From a virus, in IMG/VR virus record IMGVR_UViG_3300009180_003294, positions 1 to 64,000 of that record: 64,000 nt of DNA. One strand, 5' to 3'. Positions 26,171-35,258 of the stretch are shown piece after piece. The position numbers and the translations under genes were made by a program. How positions within the stretch are numbered: position 1 is the stretch's first letter; each line of letters opens with the position of its first letter. The notes below the pieces were generated by a model. The model ran no database searches. It saw nothing but the letters and a program-made list of their open reading frames with translations, and was not told the origin of the DNA.

Positions 26171-27220
26171 TTGGCATCAAAAGGGCAATTAATCACAGCC
26201 AGTGACTATAATTTGTTGGTTAATAATACCAACAAAGTTTTTGCCGACATTTATCCCAGTAGTATTCCCAGAACAGTATTAGCTGATAAAATTAGACAGG
26301 GTTATGGATGGGGAAACACATCTGCTAGTTTAGCCAACACCGGAACAAAAATTACGGCAGCACTGGTCAATGAAATGATTGACCGTATTAATTTAGGCGC
26401 TGAACACACAGGTAGTGTCTACGAATTAGATCGTGTTATAATCGGACAAAAGATCACTGCCAGTATTTGGAATGATATAGAAACAGTGTCATCTGATGTT
26501 GACACAAGACATAATTTATCAGCCATTGGACAACGGGCATTGGCTACTTTGGGAAACATTCCAAGAAACACACCATGGAATTCTAACTTAACATACACTG
26601 TGACTTTAAATTTTCAAAATTATGACAAAGCCCGTTATTTCTTCAACAGTGACAGTAGCATTAATTTAAGTTTAACAGGCACCGGATCCGGAGCGTCTGG
26701 ATTATGGCAATCAGTGTACGCTAGATTTGGAGTTGTTAGTGTGAAATTAACCAACACAGTTTCAACTACTGCAAATATTATCAGCGAAAATAAAGGCTTT
26801 AGAGACTTGAACTCTACAGAGCAGTTATTACTAACTTGTAACAGTTCAGGCGGCGGCGGGTATGGCTACGGATATGGCTACGGATATGGCTACGGATATG
26901 GCTACGGCAATGGCGGCGGCTATGGATATGGTAATGGCGGTGGTTATGGATATGGCAATGGCTACGGATATGGCTACGGTTATGGTGGCAGTAGAAGAAG
27001 TATACGAGTGTATGGTTCAATTGTAGCGGCAAACGGAAACTATACAACAGGACCAGTTCAGTTGGTATTGCGGGTCGTGTTACATAGCGCGGATTCAACG
27101 GAAGTAAATGGAATTCATACCTTGCACGTTGAAAGTAATAAAGCTACTACAAAATCCAGTGGCAGTGCAACATTCTCGATTGCCCAGCCTGCCTTTTCTG
27201 GAATAGCTACTTCTCCTTAA
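26171..27220 (+). CDS. Fiber-tip adhesin candidate with long Gly-Tyr repeat (TTG start)
   Basis: The frame begins with TTG at 26171, one base after the previous stop; GGAG eight to nine bases upstream supports it, and the first in-frame ATG would cut into conserved sequence. The 349-residue product has an N-terminal region with QLITASDYNLLVNNTNKVF and QGYGWGN, a form seen in marine T4-like virion proteins. Residues about 227-273 are almost only Gly and Tyr with a few Asn, as (GY)n runs broken by NGGG. A beta-type C-terminal domain follows (RSIRVYGSIVAANG). Glycine-rich runs form the host-binding tip of gp38-type adhesins, which is the nearest known analogy. Confidence 0.6.
   Translation: MASKGQLITASDYNLLVNNTNKVFADIYPSSIPRTVLADKIRQGYGWGNTSASLANTGTKITAALVNEMIDRINLGAEHTGSVYELDRVIIGQKITASIWNDIETVSSDVDTRHNLSAIGQRALATLGNIPRNTPWNSNLTYTVTLNFQNYDKARYFFNSDSSINLSLTGTGSGASGLWQSVYARFGVVSVKLTNTVSTTANIISENKGFRDLNSTEQLLLTCNSSGGGGYGYGYGYGYGYGYGYGNGGGYGYGNGGGYGYGNGYGYGYGYGGSRRSIRVYGSIVAANGNYTTGPVQLVLRVVLHSADSTEVNGIHTLHVESNKATTKSSGSATFSIAQPAFSGIATSP
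26851..26985 (+). repeat. In-frame Gly-Tyr coding tandem repeat
   Basis: Short units of the type GGCTATGGATAT/GGCTACGGATAT are repeated for about 135 bases, in frame with the adhesin gene. The 6- and 12-base periods mean that gain or loss of units changes length without shifting the frame. The codons vary (TAT/TAC, GGC/GGA/GGT), so the tract is not a perfect microsatellite. Confidence 0.9.
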
Positions 27221-27238
27221 AATATTTCATTTTGCTAC

Positions 27239-27246
27239 TATAAATA
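27239..27246 (+). promoter_or_regulatory. Late promoter TATAAATA (exact consensus)
   Basis: An exact T4 late-promoter octamer, 28 bases before the ATG at 27275. The predicted leader of about 22 bases contains ATGGAGT, with GGAG placed as a ribosome-binding site. It is probably the main promoter for the sugar/SGNH block that follows. Confidence 0.85.
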
Positions 27247-27274
27247 CATTATACTAGTATATAATGGAGTCAAA

Positions 27275-27628
27275 ATGGATGACAAACTCAGAGAAGCGTT
27301 AGAGTTCAGTAACTATCGCTTAACTTTAAACAATCAAAAACTAAACCTTAAACAGCGAATGAATACCATGTTAACCATTGGTTATTCAAATTCAATGTTT
27401 ACAGCCACACTGGAACTAATCAATTTTGTTCAGCACTTGTTAGATAGAAAAGTCGAACAATTTGTTTTTATAGATGACAATGAAAACCCAATACTAATAA
27501 CAGCATTACAAGACTTTCATGTCAAGTTGTTCAGTGCATATACAGAAGCACTGAATGAGTATTACAACGACTACGAAAAACTAAAAAAGAAAAGGGACAC
27601 TAAAGGATTGGTAGGTTTAGATGTCTAA
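27275..27628 (+). CDS. Conserved small virion-type protein
   Basis: The 117-residue protein has FSNYRLTLNNQKLNLKQRM and ATLELINFVQHLLDRK, followed by two long helices (FSAYTEALNEYYNDYEKLK). I associate this pattern with a small conserved protein found near fiber genes of T4-like marine phages, but the function is not known. It overlaps the following gene by eight bases. Confidence 0.55.
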   Translation: MDDKLREALEFSNYRLTLNNQKLNLKQRMNTMLTIGYSNSMFTATLELINFVQHLLDRKVEQFVFIDDNENPILITALQDFHVKLFSAYTEALNEYYNDYEKLKKKRDTKGLVGLDV

Positions 27629-28517
27629 ATTTGATAAAGGTGTTTTGCTGATTGCGTATAACAACGGCAAAATAGCCTACGAAAAATTAGCAATAATAGC
27701 GGCAGCAAATGTAAAACTGCACATGAAAAACAATCATGTCACTTTGCTCACAGATTTAAACACTCTCAATGCTTTAACTGCGGAACTCACTCCCGAGCAA
27801 TTATCTCTTACATTTGATCATATCATTGTGGAAGATATTCAGCACGAACGTAATACAAGAATGCACAGGGACAGTCCTTGGACAGAATTCAGCACACAGT
27901 TCAATAATAAAAATAAACACAGCATTTTTCAAAAAAGCCCTTACCGACAAACATTGATGATAGACGTTGACTACATTGTAGGCAATGACAGTTTAGATGC
28001 AGTGTTTGACACCGACTATGAACTTGCAATGTACAAAGACGCTGTCAGTGTTCGTAATTACAAGCCCAGAATCTGGGAACAAAAATTGCATCCGGACGGT
28101 ATAGACATGTGGTGGAGCACCGTTGTGTATTGGAGAAAAGACAGTGAAATCGCTCGCTTGTTCTTTGGCGTGTGGGAACATGTCAAAGAGAACTATCATT
28201 ATTACAAGTGGTTATACAAGTTTCCCGGAGTGTTATTCAGAACAGACTATGCTGCCAGTATTGCCGCACATATCTTAAATGGACAAACAGTGGGAAATAC
28301 AGTGGCAGTGCTGCCAGGAAAAGTAATGCGTTTCAGTGAGCAAATTGATGATATTGTAGAGTTTAAATCTCTCAATGACTACGTGTTATTATGTCCAGAT
28401 CCCAAAGAGCTATGGAAAAATATTTGCAGTAGAATAATAAATGAAAACATACACTTGATGAATAAAATGGCAATTTTAAGACACTACACTAAACTCAAGG
28501 AGTTGATTTATGAGTGA
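27621..28517 (+). CDS. Glycosyltransferase-like protein, GT-A type
   Basis: The 298-residue product starts KGVLLIAYNNGKIAYEKLA and has a nucleotide-sugar-type DxD at D115/D117 (QTLMIDVDYIV), followed by WWSTVVYWRKDSEIARLFF and a segment with a hydrophobic core (KFPGVLFRTDYAAS). This is the layout of GT-A transferases, in which DxD binds the metal and sugar nucleotide. The donor and acceptor are unknown. The gene overlaps both neighbours by eight bases and opens the sugar-related block after the fiber genes. It could glycosylate a virion protein or a host surface glycan. Confidence 0.6.
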   Translation: MSKFDKGVLLIAYNNGKIAYEKLAIIAAANVKLHMKNNHVTLLTDLNTLNALTAELTPEQLSLTFDHIIVEDIQHERNTRMHRDSPWTEFSTQFNNKNKHSIFQKSPYRQTLMIDVDYIVGNDSLDAVFDTDYELAMYKDAVSVRNYKPRIWEQKLHPDGIDMWWSTVVYWRKDSEIARLFFGVWEHVKENYHYYKWLYKFPGVLFRTDYAASIAAHILNGQTVGNTVAVLPGKVMRFSEQIDDIVEFKSLNDYVLLCPDPKELWKNICSRIINENIHLMNKMAILRHYTKLKELIYE

Positions 28518-29325
28518 AGGTTATTTAATAGTTAATGGAACTGTTGAAAACTCTACGGAAGTAAATCTATTAATAACCAGCATTAAAAAAATAGATCTCA
28601 ATAGACCTGTCAGCGTCATTGTTAATAGCACAAATGCAAAATTTATAGAAGCAGACAATGTCATTTTTTTAGCGGAAAAAAATCCAACATTATGTTATTT
28701 CAAATCAATGTTAATGAGTCCGTATACCAAGACCATTGGATTACTGCCCGATCAATTGCTGACTTATTTTGATCTGGGAATATGGGAAAATCTGCGAAGT
28801 TTAGATCCCATTGTTCTTCCAAAGCATCGCTATTTGTTTAATAATGAAATCGTAGATCCTTTGATGTATAGTACTGCTGGCATCGAATTTAAAAATTTTG
28901 GAGTCAGCAGTATTCCAAATGCAATATTTTTTAACAAAGACAAGGGCTGTGATTACATATTTGGACTGGCCAGCGTTTTATGTTCTAGTTATGATCAAGA
29001 TAATTATATAAAGTTTTTTGCAGATAAAGAACATGAAATGCCACCGTTTCCCAAATATATATGGCCTAGTTGGGTGCTATCCCTATTGCAGTCTATAACT
29101 GAGAAAAAAATATCAACTTTTGATTTTATGCATTGTATAGATTTGTCTAAACAAGAAAATAATTACATTAATAACAATTGGACCAAGCGTTGGAGCGAAT
29201 TTTTAACATACTGGGTCAATGATGAATGTACTCTTAAAATTGAAAATTTTGTACAACATGGTTTGGTTAAATATGAATCCAAGGGCTGGCTCACTGATGA
29301 GATATTAGAAAATTTTAAAAAATAA
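28510..29325 (+). CDS. Protein of unknown function in the glycosyltransferase block
   Basis: The 271-residue protein shows alternating beta/alpha segments (GYLIVNGTVENSTEVNLLIT, VSVIVNSTNAKFIEADNV). The region RPVSVIVN through LLPDQLLTYFDLG runs parallel to the start of the preceding gene product, so it may be a degenerate transferase without a clear DxD. It has no signal peptide. It overlaps the upstream gene by eight bases and abuts the next, so it belongs to the same transcript. Confidence 0.45.
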   Translation: MSEGYLIVNGTVENSTEVNLLITSIKKIDLNRPVSVIVNSTNAKFIEADNVIFLAEKNPTLCYFKSMLMSPYTKTIGLLPDQLLTYFDLGIWENLRSLDPIVLPKHRYLFNNEIVDPLMYSTAGIEFKNFGVSSIPNAIFFNKDKGCDYIFGLASVLCSSYDQDNYIKFFADKEHEMPPFPKYIWPSWVLSLLQSITEKKISTFDFMHCIDLSKQENNYINNNWTKRWSEFLTYWVNDECTLKIENFVQHGLVKYESKGWLTDEILENFKK

Positions 29326-30318
29326 ATGAGTGACTTCGTAAGTGACAAGGATGATCAAGTTGAAGAATTTGACATACAAAAAAGAGTTCTTAAAAGTAGA
29401 AATACAGATAAAGAACAACGAGTGTATGTTGAATATAATAGACTTACAGGTTTACCTGTTGTTGCTTCACCCATGGAAATTTTTCCATCAGAGAAAAGAA
29501 ATTCTATAGCTGTCATAACTGCTTCTACACTGACAAAAAAATTATTCGAAAACAAATTATCACTGTCCAAGCTCATAGTTAAAAAAAATCAAACAACCAA
29601 TGAATTTGAATTAACGCACAACAAGCAACGCAGAAAAGGAGAATTTGATTTTATTTTCGCTACAAATGCAGAACGGTCTTTTATACACTTACACTGTGAT
29701 GTAGTAACTAAAAAAATACAGCTAATTTTTGATTATAATATTTTTAAATTAAATATGTTATTGGAAAAAATCTCAGAAAAACACTTGGAAGAATTGCCTG
29801 ATTACATAGAAATATATTGCATTGATAAAAATGAAAGATCCAAGCTGTTTGGAAAATTTACAGTGTCTTCCAGGGAATTATTTGAAAAACATGACATCAG
29901 TTTTAAGTGTAGTTGGTTACCCGATGACGTGTCTGGATTAAAGAACATTGGATTTTTATATTACAACGACAACCAAATTATATCATACGACTATAAATCA
30001 AATGAAAACTTGGTTGCAGAAAATAATTTAGATTATCTTCCAAATTTGCTTTACAAACAGGAAGGTAATATGTTAAAATTACAAAGTACAATACAAGACA
30101 TCAACACGTTTAGATTAAATGAAGACATAGAATTATATATTTGTGAAAAACATGACCCGACAATGATGTTGGGTTCTATCAAGTTAAGTAGTAACCAACT
30201 TAACAACTATAATAATTTTGAGATAAAATTAACAAGTGAAAAAGAAGTTAAATTAGTATGTAACTATTTTCATTTACATGCAAAGGAAGAAGATGCTAGC
30301 ACCGATTACCAGTTTTGA
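29326..30318 (+). CDS. Protein of unknown function, beta-rich
   Basis: The 330-residue protein begins with a charged, probably disordered tail (SDFVSDKDDQVEEFDIQKRV). Two related beta-rich halves seem to follow: each has a phrase of the type IYCIDKNERSKLFGKFTVSS and LYICEKHDPTMMLGSIKLSS about 120 residues apart. This internal repeat suggests a duplicated domain. I do not recognise a family. It could be a virion decoration protein or a binding module. Confidence 0.5.
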   Translation: MSDFVSDKDDQVEEFDIQKRVLKSRNTDKEQRVYVEYNRLTGLPVVASPMEIFPSEKRNSIAVITASTLTKKLFENKLSLSKLIVKKNQTTNEFELTHNKQRRKGEFDFIFATNAERSFIHLHCDVVTKKIQLIFDYNIFKLNMLLEKISEKHLEELPDYIEIYCIDKNERSKLFGKFTVSSRELFEKHDISFKCSWLPDDVSGLKNIGFLYYNDNQIISYDYKSNENLVAENNLDYLPNLLYKQEGNMLKLQSTIQDINTFRLNEDIELYICEKHDPTMMLGSIKLSSNQLNNYNNFEIKLTSEKEVKLVCNYFHLHAKEEDASTDYQF

Positions 30319-31263
30319 TATTATATTTTTAAGCTACGACGAACCCAACGCTGATAAGAACTATTCTGATCTATGTAACAAAGCTCCTTGGGCCAAGCGT
30401 GTACATGGAGTAAAAGGCTTTGATGCGGCACACAAAGCCGCTGCCGCTGCCGCTGAAACAGATAGATTCATTACAGTAGATGCAGATAACATTGTACGTG
30501 ATGACTTTTTAAGCATTGAATTAGACATGTCGAAAATTAGTCGCCATGACGTTATATCATGGGCAGGCAAGAATGTTGTCAACGGACTAGTATATGGCAA
30601 TGGTGGTATTAAACTTTGGCCCAAACATGTGGTAGAACAAATGCGTACACACGAAGCCGCAGAAGATCCCAAAGCACAAGTTGACTTTTGCTGGGACATT
30701 TACTATCATCAAATGAATAACATCTACAGTGACGTTTTTAATAATGCCAGTGCTTACCAAGCATATCGTGCAGGCTTTCGAGAAGGTGTTAAACTAGCAT
30801 TAGAAGGTGGCGTAACAGTGGATCCTCGACAACTAAAACAGCGAGTACACGATAGAAACTATAAACGTTTATTAGTATGGCCAGTGTCGGCGCTGATGTG
30901 TACAATGGGCTATGGGCCATGTATGGAACTAGATTGGGTTGCTACATGTCTAATATCGCCAGAAATGACTTTGATTTTACGTTGGTGCGTGATTTTGAAT
31001 GGCATGATGATTTTTGGAAAAATGCTGTTCAGCCCCGGTTTGCTGGAGAGTCAGAAAAATGTTTGACCAGCGGTTGGACATACGATAAGAAAAAACTACA
31101 AGACGAAATATTCAAACTGGGAGAATCATTGAGAACAAACCTAGGATTAGAGATTGCAGAACTTGACTATAACGGAAGTAAAATGTTCAAGGAAAGCTGG
31201 ATTAACCCACCAAGACTTGGTGCACAGGTCAAAGAAAATCAAGTAGATAACTCAATAAATTAA
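30293..31263 (+). pseudogene. Frameshifted GT-A-like glycosyltransferase (paralogue of 43983)
   Basis: The start at ATG 30293 has AAGGA upstream and overlaps the previous gene by 26 bases. The frame codes for FDIIFLSYDEPNADKNY, the DxD motif in FITVDADNIV (D63, D65) and NGLVYGNGGIKLW. After LLVW (about 30880) the reading continues in another frame as SVGADVYNGLWAMYGTRLG, which aligns with SVGRDVENGDWVIYGARLG of the intact paralogue at 43983. A one-base loss near 30883 explains this. No slippery heptamer is visible at the junction. The two halves together have the full length of the family. It may be a real mutation or an assembly error. Confidence 0.75.
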
Positions 31264-31264
31264 T

Positions 31265-32665
31265 ATGGAACACAATAAAGATATCATTGCATTTCAAAAA
31301 AAGATTAACGATGTTAGTCCTAGTTTTTGTATTGCCAAATGGAAGCAGGTAACTCTGCATCTACAAACAGGTCACAACCACAGTTGTCACCATCCCACTA
31401 CGCACAAAATTCCCTTGGACGAACTGGCCGCAGATCCCAGTGCATTGCATAATACACAGTTTAAAAAAGAACAGCGTAAAAAAATGTTGGAGGGCGACCG
31501 TCCTAAAGAATGTGACTATTGTTGGAAAGTAGAAGACAGCGCACCAGATGCACTCAGCGATAGAATCTATAAGAGCTATGACGTATGGGCAAAGCCTCAC
31601 TTTGACGAAGTTCGTAACTTACCATGGGACAGCAACGTTGTTCCCAGTTATCTCGAAGTTAGTTTCAGTAACGTCTGTAATTTTAAATGTAGCTATTGTA
31701 GTCCGCAGGTCAGTAGTTTGTGGATGGAAGAAGTTAAACAGCACGGCCCATATCCAACACATGGTAAATTTAATGACATTGCTGGACTTAAACAAATTGA
31801 CCAAATGCCTATTCCGCATAATCAATATAATCCCTATGTTGAAGCATTTTGGAAATGGTGGCCCACTGTTTATAAAGAACTTCAGCACTTTAGGATAACC
31901 GGTGGAGAACCTTTATTGTGTAAAGACACATTTAAAGTTCTCGACTACGTAATCGAGAATCCTAATCCAGATATCCATTTAAGTATCAATAGCAATTTGT
32001 GTGTACCACCGCAGTTATTTGACAGATTCCTTGAAAAAGTTAAAATTATCTGTGAAGAAAAGAAAGTTAAAAAGTTTAAAATCTTTACAAGCTGTGATGC
32101 TCATGGCAAGGCCGCAGAATATATTCGCGACGGCATGAATTATGAACTTTGGTTAAGTAATATCCGTAGGGTATTAAAAGAAATCCCCCAGTGTACTATT
32201 ACTATCATGAGTACCTATAATGTTCTCAGTGTACCTACATACACATTGTTCTTACAAGATGTGTTAGACATTAAAAACGAATTCGGCGGGCACGATGCAG
32301 TTCATGCTCCGTTGATTTTAGATGCACCTTTCCTAAGACATCCTGCACATCAAAGTATCTTTCATGTAATGCCTTCGGCATGGGCCAAGGAATACATTTT
32401 CAATCAAGTAACAATGATGTATCGTAATTTAGAAAACGGTGAATGGTACGGAAGTGCTAATCAGGGATTTTTCAAATGGGAAGCTGAAAAATTTAAACGT
32501 ATATACGAATTAACAATGAATCAAACAGATCTAGAAGAAGTCACAGTATATCAAAAAGATTTAGTTGCGTTTGTAGACGAACATGATCGACGCAGAGGAA
32601 CAAACTTTTTGGCTACATTTCCTGAGTTTGAACCTTACTATACTAAATGGAAAAATGCCAAATGA
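31265..32665 (+). CDS. Radical SAM protein, N-terminal twitch/auxiliary-cluster type (divergent)
   Basis: The 466-residue enzyme has the radical SAM cluster C138-x3-C142-x2-C145 (CNFKCSYC), then RITGGEPLL, the SAM-contacting GGE motif. N-terminal cysteines C22, C41, C83 and C86 fit an auxiliary Fe-S module like that of the other twitch-type proteins here, but the usual Cys-Cys pair is replaced by a single Cys (HSCHH). It is the only radical SAM gene in the glycosyltransferase block, about 14 kb before the main cluster. A sugar or a protein is possible as substrate; the sequence does not say. The next gene overlaps as ATGA at 32662. Confidence 0.85.
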   Translation: MEHNKDIIAFQKKINDVSPSFCIAKWKQVTLHLQTGHNHSCHHPTTHKIPLDELAADPSALHNTQFKKEQRKKMLEGDRPKECDYCWKVEDSAPDALSDRIYKSYDVWAKPHFDEVRNLPWDSNVVPSYLEVSFSNVCNFKCSYCSPQVSSLWMEEVKQHGPYPTHGKFNDIAGLKQIDQMPIPHNQYNPYVEAFWKWWPTVYKELQHFRITGGEPLLCKDTFKVLDYVIENPNPDIHLSINSNLCVPPQLFDRFLEKVKIICEEKKVKKFKIFTSCDAHGKAAEYIRDGMNYELWLSNIRRVLKEIPQCTITIMSTYNVLSVPTYTLFLQDVLDIKNEFGGHDAVHAPLILDAPFLRHPAHQSIFHVMPSAWAKEYIFNQVTMMYRNLENGEWYGSANQGFFKWEAEKFKRIYELTMNQTDLEEVTVYQKDLVAFVDEHDRRRGTNFLATFPEFEPYYTKWKNAK

Positions 32666-33510
32666 AAGTGGCTATTTGCATCAGTGGACAACCTCGAACA
32701 TGGGAAAAGTGTTATCATACGTGGTTTAAACTAATTGATAAAATTAAACAATCATATGAAGTCGATGACATAGATATATTTTGTCATTTATGGGATTATA
32801 ATTCTCCGCCCCATCGTTTGCTGATGCATGAAGGCTGGGATTATAATACTGTGCCCGGGGACAAAATATCCGATGATGAAAAGAAAAGATTCGTAGACGC
32901 AATAAAACCCAAAGCGTGTATATTTGAAGATGAAATTTCTAACAAAAATAAAATCAAAGACCTGCGCGAACAAAATGCTGTGCATCTCAATGAGCACGGA
33001 GAAACTAAATTAGATTGGGCCGCAGGACAATTCTATAGTGTAATGCGAGCGGCACATTTAAAGAAAATCCATGAGTTTGAAAATGATTTTCATTATGATC
33101 TATGCATTAAGATAAGATGTGACATGTTTTTTGATGACTATCAAATTGATCATTTTGTAAAGTATGATCTAGTATATCCAGAAGTCAACACTTTTTACAC
33201 TTGTCATACTACCAAGGATGATGTACAGTTTCCTTTTCACAGATTGGGTGATGTATTTTGGTTCGCTGACACTGTTACATTTAATCGTATCTGTGAATTT
33301 TATAGATGGTTGCCTGTAATAGGAAAGAGAAGCTTCAACAGTAATAATCTAGTGGGCACAGAACATGCATTGTATTTTTATGCAAAGATGTTAAACATGG
33401 AAATATCTCCATTGTCAGTGGATCCTAAAATATATAGGGCGCAGGATTATTTAGATAGAAAAATAAAATCAGGTTTGGAAGGAGAATTAGGCGGTCATGA
33501 GCTTATTTAA
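32662..33510 (+). CDS. SGQxR-type glycosyltransferase-like protein
   Basis: I start at ATG 32662, which overlaps the previous stop as ATGA; the frame extends five codons further upstream. The 282-residue protein begins KVAICISGQPRTWEKCYHTW and has DIFCHLWDYN and, about 100 residues on, YDLCIKIRCDMFFDDY. The SGQxR start, xHxWD and the IKIRxD segment define a family of GT-A-like proteins present in phages, giant viruses and bacterial surface-glycan clusters. RxD takes the place of DxD. A paralogue follows directly. Substrate unknown. Confidence 0.65.
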   Translation: MKVAICISGQPRTWEKCYHTWFKLIDKIKQSYEVDDIDIFCHLWDYNSPPHRLLMHEGWDYNTVPGDKISDDEKKRFVDAIKPKACIFEDEISNKNKIKDLREQNAVHLNEHGETKLDWAAGQFYSVMRAAHLKKIHEFENDFHYDLCIKIRCDMFFDDYQIDHFVKYDLVYPEVNTFYTCHTTKDDVQFPFHRLGDVFWFADTVTFNRICEFYRWLPVIGKRSFNSNNLVGTEHALYFYAKMLNMEISPLSVDPKIYRAQDYLDRKIKSGLEGELGGHELI

Positions 33511-34342
33511 TATAGAAGAACAACCTAAAAGAAAATTCAGAATTGCAGTTTGCTTCAGTGGCCAGGCACGTTATTGGCAAGAAAGTGCTGCCAATATCAA
33601 ACGTTTTTTCGAACACGAATATCCTCATCCAGAAAACGGTTTAGATGTAGAAACTGACTATTTTATTCACACATGGGATACAAACTCATGGCGCTTACCT
33701 AAAACAGATCACAGCGTGTATGAGGATGTAAAACACAACGACAGAGATGCCATCATAGAAACATATAAGCCCAAGGGTTTTATACAACAAGAATTTCATA
33801 AAGATGATTTTAAAAGAGCATGGGATCCTATGTTTTATAGTTTTGCAAGAAGTTTAATGCTTAAAAGAGACTATGAATTGCAACAAAGTTTTCAATATGA
33901 TTTAGTTATTAAAGCAAGATTAGATGTAGTTTATAACCCCAGTCATCGATTCCCTTTACAACGAGTTTGGCCAGGCGTTTGTTACACAGCCACACCTATA
34001 AGCAAATTTGCCTCAGAATTTAATTCTAATAATTTTGATGATGTATTGTTTTATGGCGATAGTCCTACCATGGATTTAATAGGAGATTTATATTTGTCTC
34101 ATTTAATTGCTCGACCCATGGAATATCAATATAAAAATCAACAAGGGCTGAACCTGGATAAAGTATTATGGCTTGGCCCTGGTTGTTTATTATATAATTA
34201 TATGATGAACCTGTCTATACATCCAACCTGTGTAAATCCATTTGAGTATGCAGTGATGCGAAGTACAGCAGTTGAAGCAAAACTGAATTCAATTTATAAC
34301 TATGAAGAAATTAGGAGAAAATGGTTTGAGTGGTACATCTAA
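33497..34342 (+). CDS. SGQxR-type glycosyltransferase-like protein (paralogue)
   Basis: The 281-residue product repeats the signature of the preceding gene: RIAVCFSGQARYWQESAAN, DYFIHTWDTNSW and YDLVIKARLDVVYNP. The two are tandem paralogues that have diverged, probably toward different acceptors. The ATG at 33497 has GGCGG upstream and overlaps the previous gene by 14 bases. Like its neighbour it lacks a membrane segment and is expected in the cytoplasm. Confidence 0.65.
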   Translation: MSLFNIEEQPKRKFRIAVCFSGQARYWQESAANIKRFFEHEYPHPENGLDVETDYFIHTWDTNSWRLPKTDHSVYEDVKHNDRDAIIETYKPKGFIQQEFHKDDFKRAWDPMFYSFARSLMLKRDYELQQSFQYDLVIKARLDVVYNPSHRFPLQRVWPGVCYTATPISKFASEFNSNNFDDVLFYGDSPTMDLIGDLYLSHLIARPMEYQYKNQQGLNLDKVLWLGPGCLLYNYMMNLSIHPTCVNPFEYAVMRSTAVEAKLNSIYNYEEIRRKWFEWYI

Positions 34343-34346
34343 ACGA

Positions 34347-35258
34347 ATGATTGACATCATCGATGTCAACATAGAACCAGAAATTATATGTGATGGTGAC
34401 AGCTGGACATTTGGCTGTGAAATCGTCGATCCTGATATTGCAAAAAGATATCCAGACACTACGCATCCAGGGCAATATGATTTTGTAGAAGAAAATGATG
34501 CTTATAGAACGCCTAAAATATATCCAACTCATTTGGCAAAACTTTTAAATGTTCCAGTGACTAATCTCAGTTGGCCAGCTGATGACAACGGTACTATTCT
34601 GCGTAGAACTATTAACTATATTTCTCAAAAATACATAGCAAATAATATTCCAACTGATAAGTTGTTTGTTATAATTGGCTGGACAAGTCCTGAACGCAAC
34701 AGTTTTTGGTACAAAGACGATGGATTATCGCATCTATTTAGATTGTGGCCTCAGGTCAAACATTTTGACGCAGTTGCACAAGAAAAGTTTTGGGAATTAT
34801 ATGTTGCATATCTATGGAATGAAGAAGAATATATTCCTAGATATGTATTAAATGTTTTGCAGTTACAGAATTTTTGCAGAGTCAACAATATTAAATGGAT
34901 GTGCTTTAATGCGTTCTATCAAACGCCCAATGCTAATCCCAATGATTGGCAAGATTTAAAAATCAACGAGGAAGTTAAAAAGTTAAAAGGCCGTATTGGT
35001 GGTCATAGATACCAACAGTCTAAAAATACAATGATTCGCGAACTGCACGTCAATGATTATACTGCTCTATGGGATAGTATAGATCCTGTTAGATTTTATA
35101 AAAAAGATTATTCTAATAATACTTTTAAGAGTTACATAGAAGATCCTGTTAATAATGTCAATCCTCCTTTGACTGGATGGCATCCCAGCCCGGAAGGACA
35201 TGAAGCATGGGCCAATGAATTAGTTAGATATATTAAAGAACATAAGTTGTATGTCTAA
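34347..35258 (+). CDS. SGNH/GDSL-type hydrolase
   Basis: I prefer ATG 34347, four bases after the previous stop; another in-frame ATG lies at 34302. The roughly 303-residue protein has block I IICDGDSWTFG with the nucleophile Ser, an Asn/Gly block (VTNLSWPADDNG) and block V WHPSPEGHEAWA with the catalytic His. SGNH enzymes remove or transfer acyl groups, often acetyl groups on glycans. There is no signal peptide, so it acts inside the cell or in the virion. It is the first of three SGNH proteins interleaved with glycosyltransferase-like genes, which suggests glycan acylation or deacylation. Confidence 0.75.
   Translation: MIDIIDVNIEPEIICDGDSWTFGCEIVDPDIAKRYPDTTHPGQYDFVEENDAYRTPKIYPTHLAKLLNVPVTNLSWPADDNGTILRRTINYISQKYIANNIPTDKLFVIIGWTSPERNSFWYKDDGLSHLFRLWPQVKHFDAVAQEKFWELYVAYLWNEEEYIPRYVLNVLQLQNFCRVNNIKWMCFNAFYQTPNANPNDWQDLKINEEVKKLKGRIGGHRYQQSKNTMIRELHVNDYTALWDSIDPVRFYKKDYSNNTFKSYIEDPVNNVNPPLTGWHPSPEGHEAWANELVRYIKEHKLYV

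Noticed and set aside
26851-26985. CRISPR-like direct repeats
   Set aside because: The units are 6-12 bases with no spacers and encode Gly-Tyr in frame.
26814-27098. Minus-strand frame with a His-Ser-Arg/Ile repeat opposite the Gly-Tyr tract
   Set aside because: It is the mirror image of the plus-strand coding repeat; no start signal, and the plus frame has conserved flanks.
30870-30890. Programmed -1 frameshift signal
   Set aside because: A -1 step would restore the frame, but no XXXYYYZ heptamer and no obvious downstream pseudoknot were seen; a point mutation or an error is simpler.
30877-31263. Separate 128-residue gene
   Set aside because: Its protein aligns with the C-terminal third of the transferase at 43983, so it is the continuation of the frameshifted gene at 30293.
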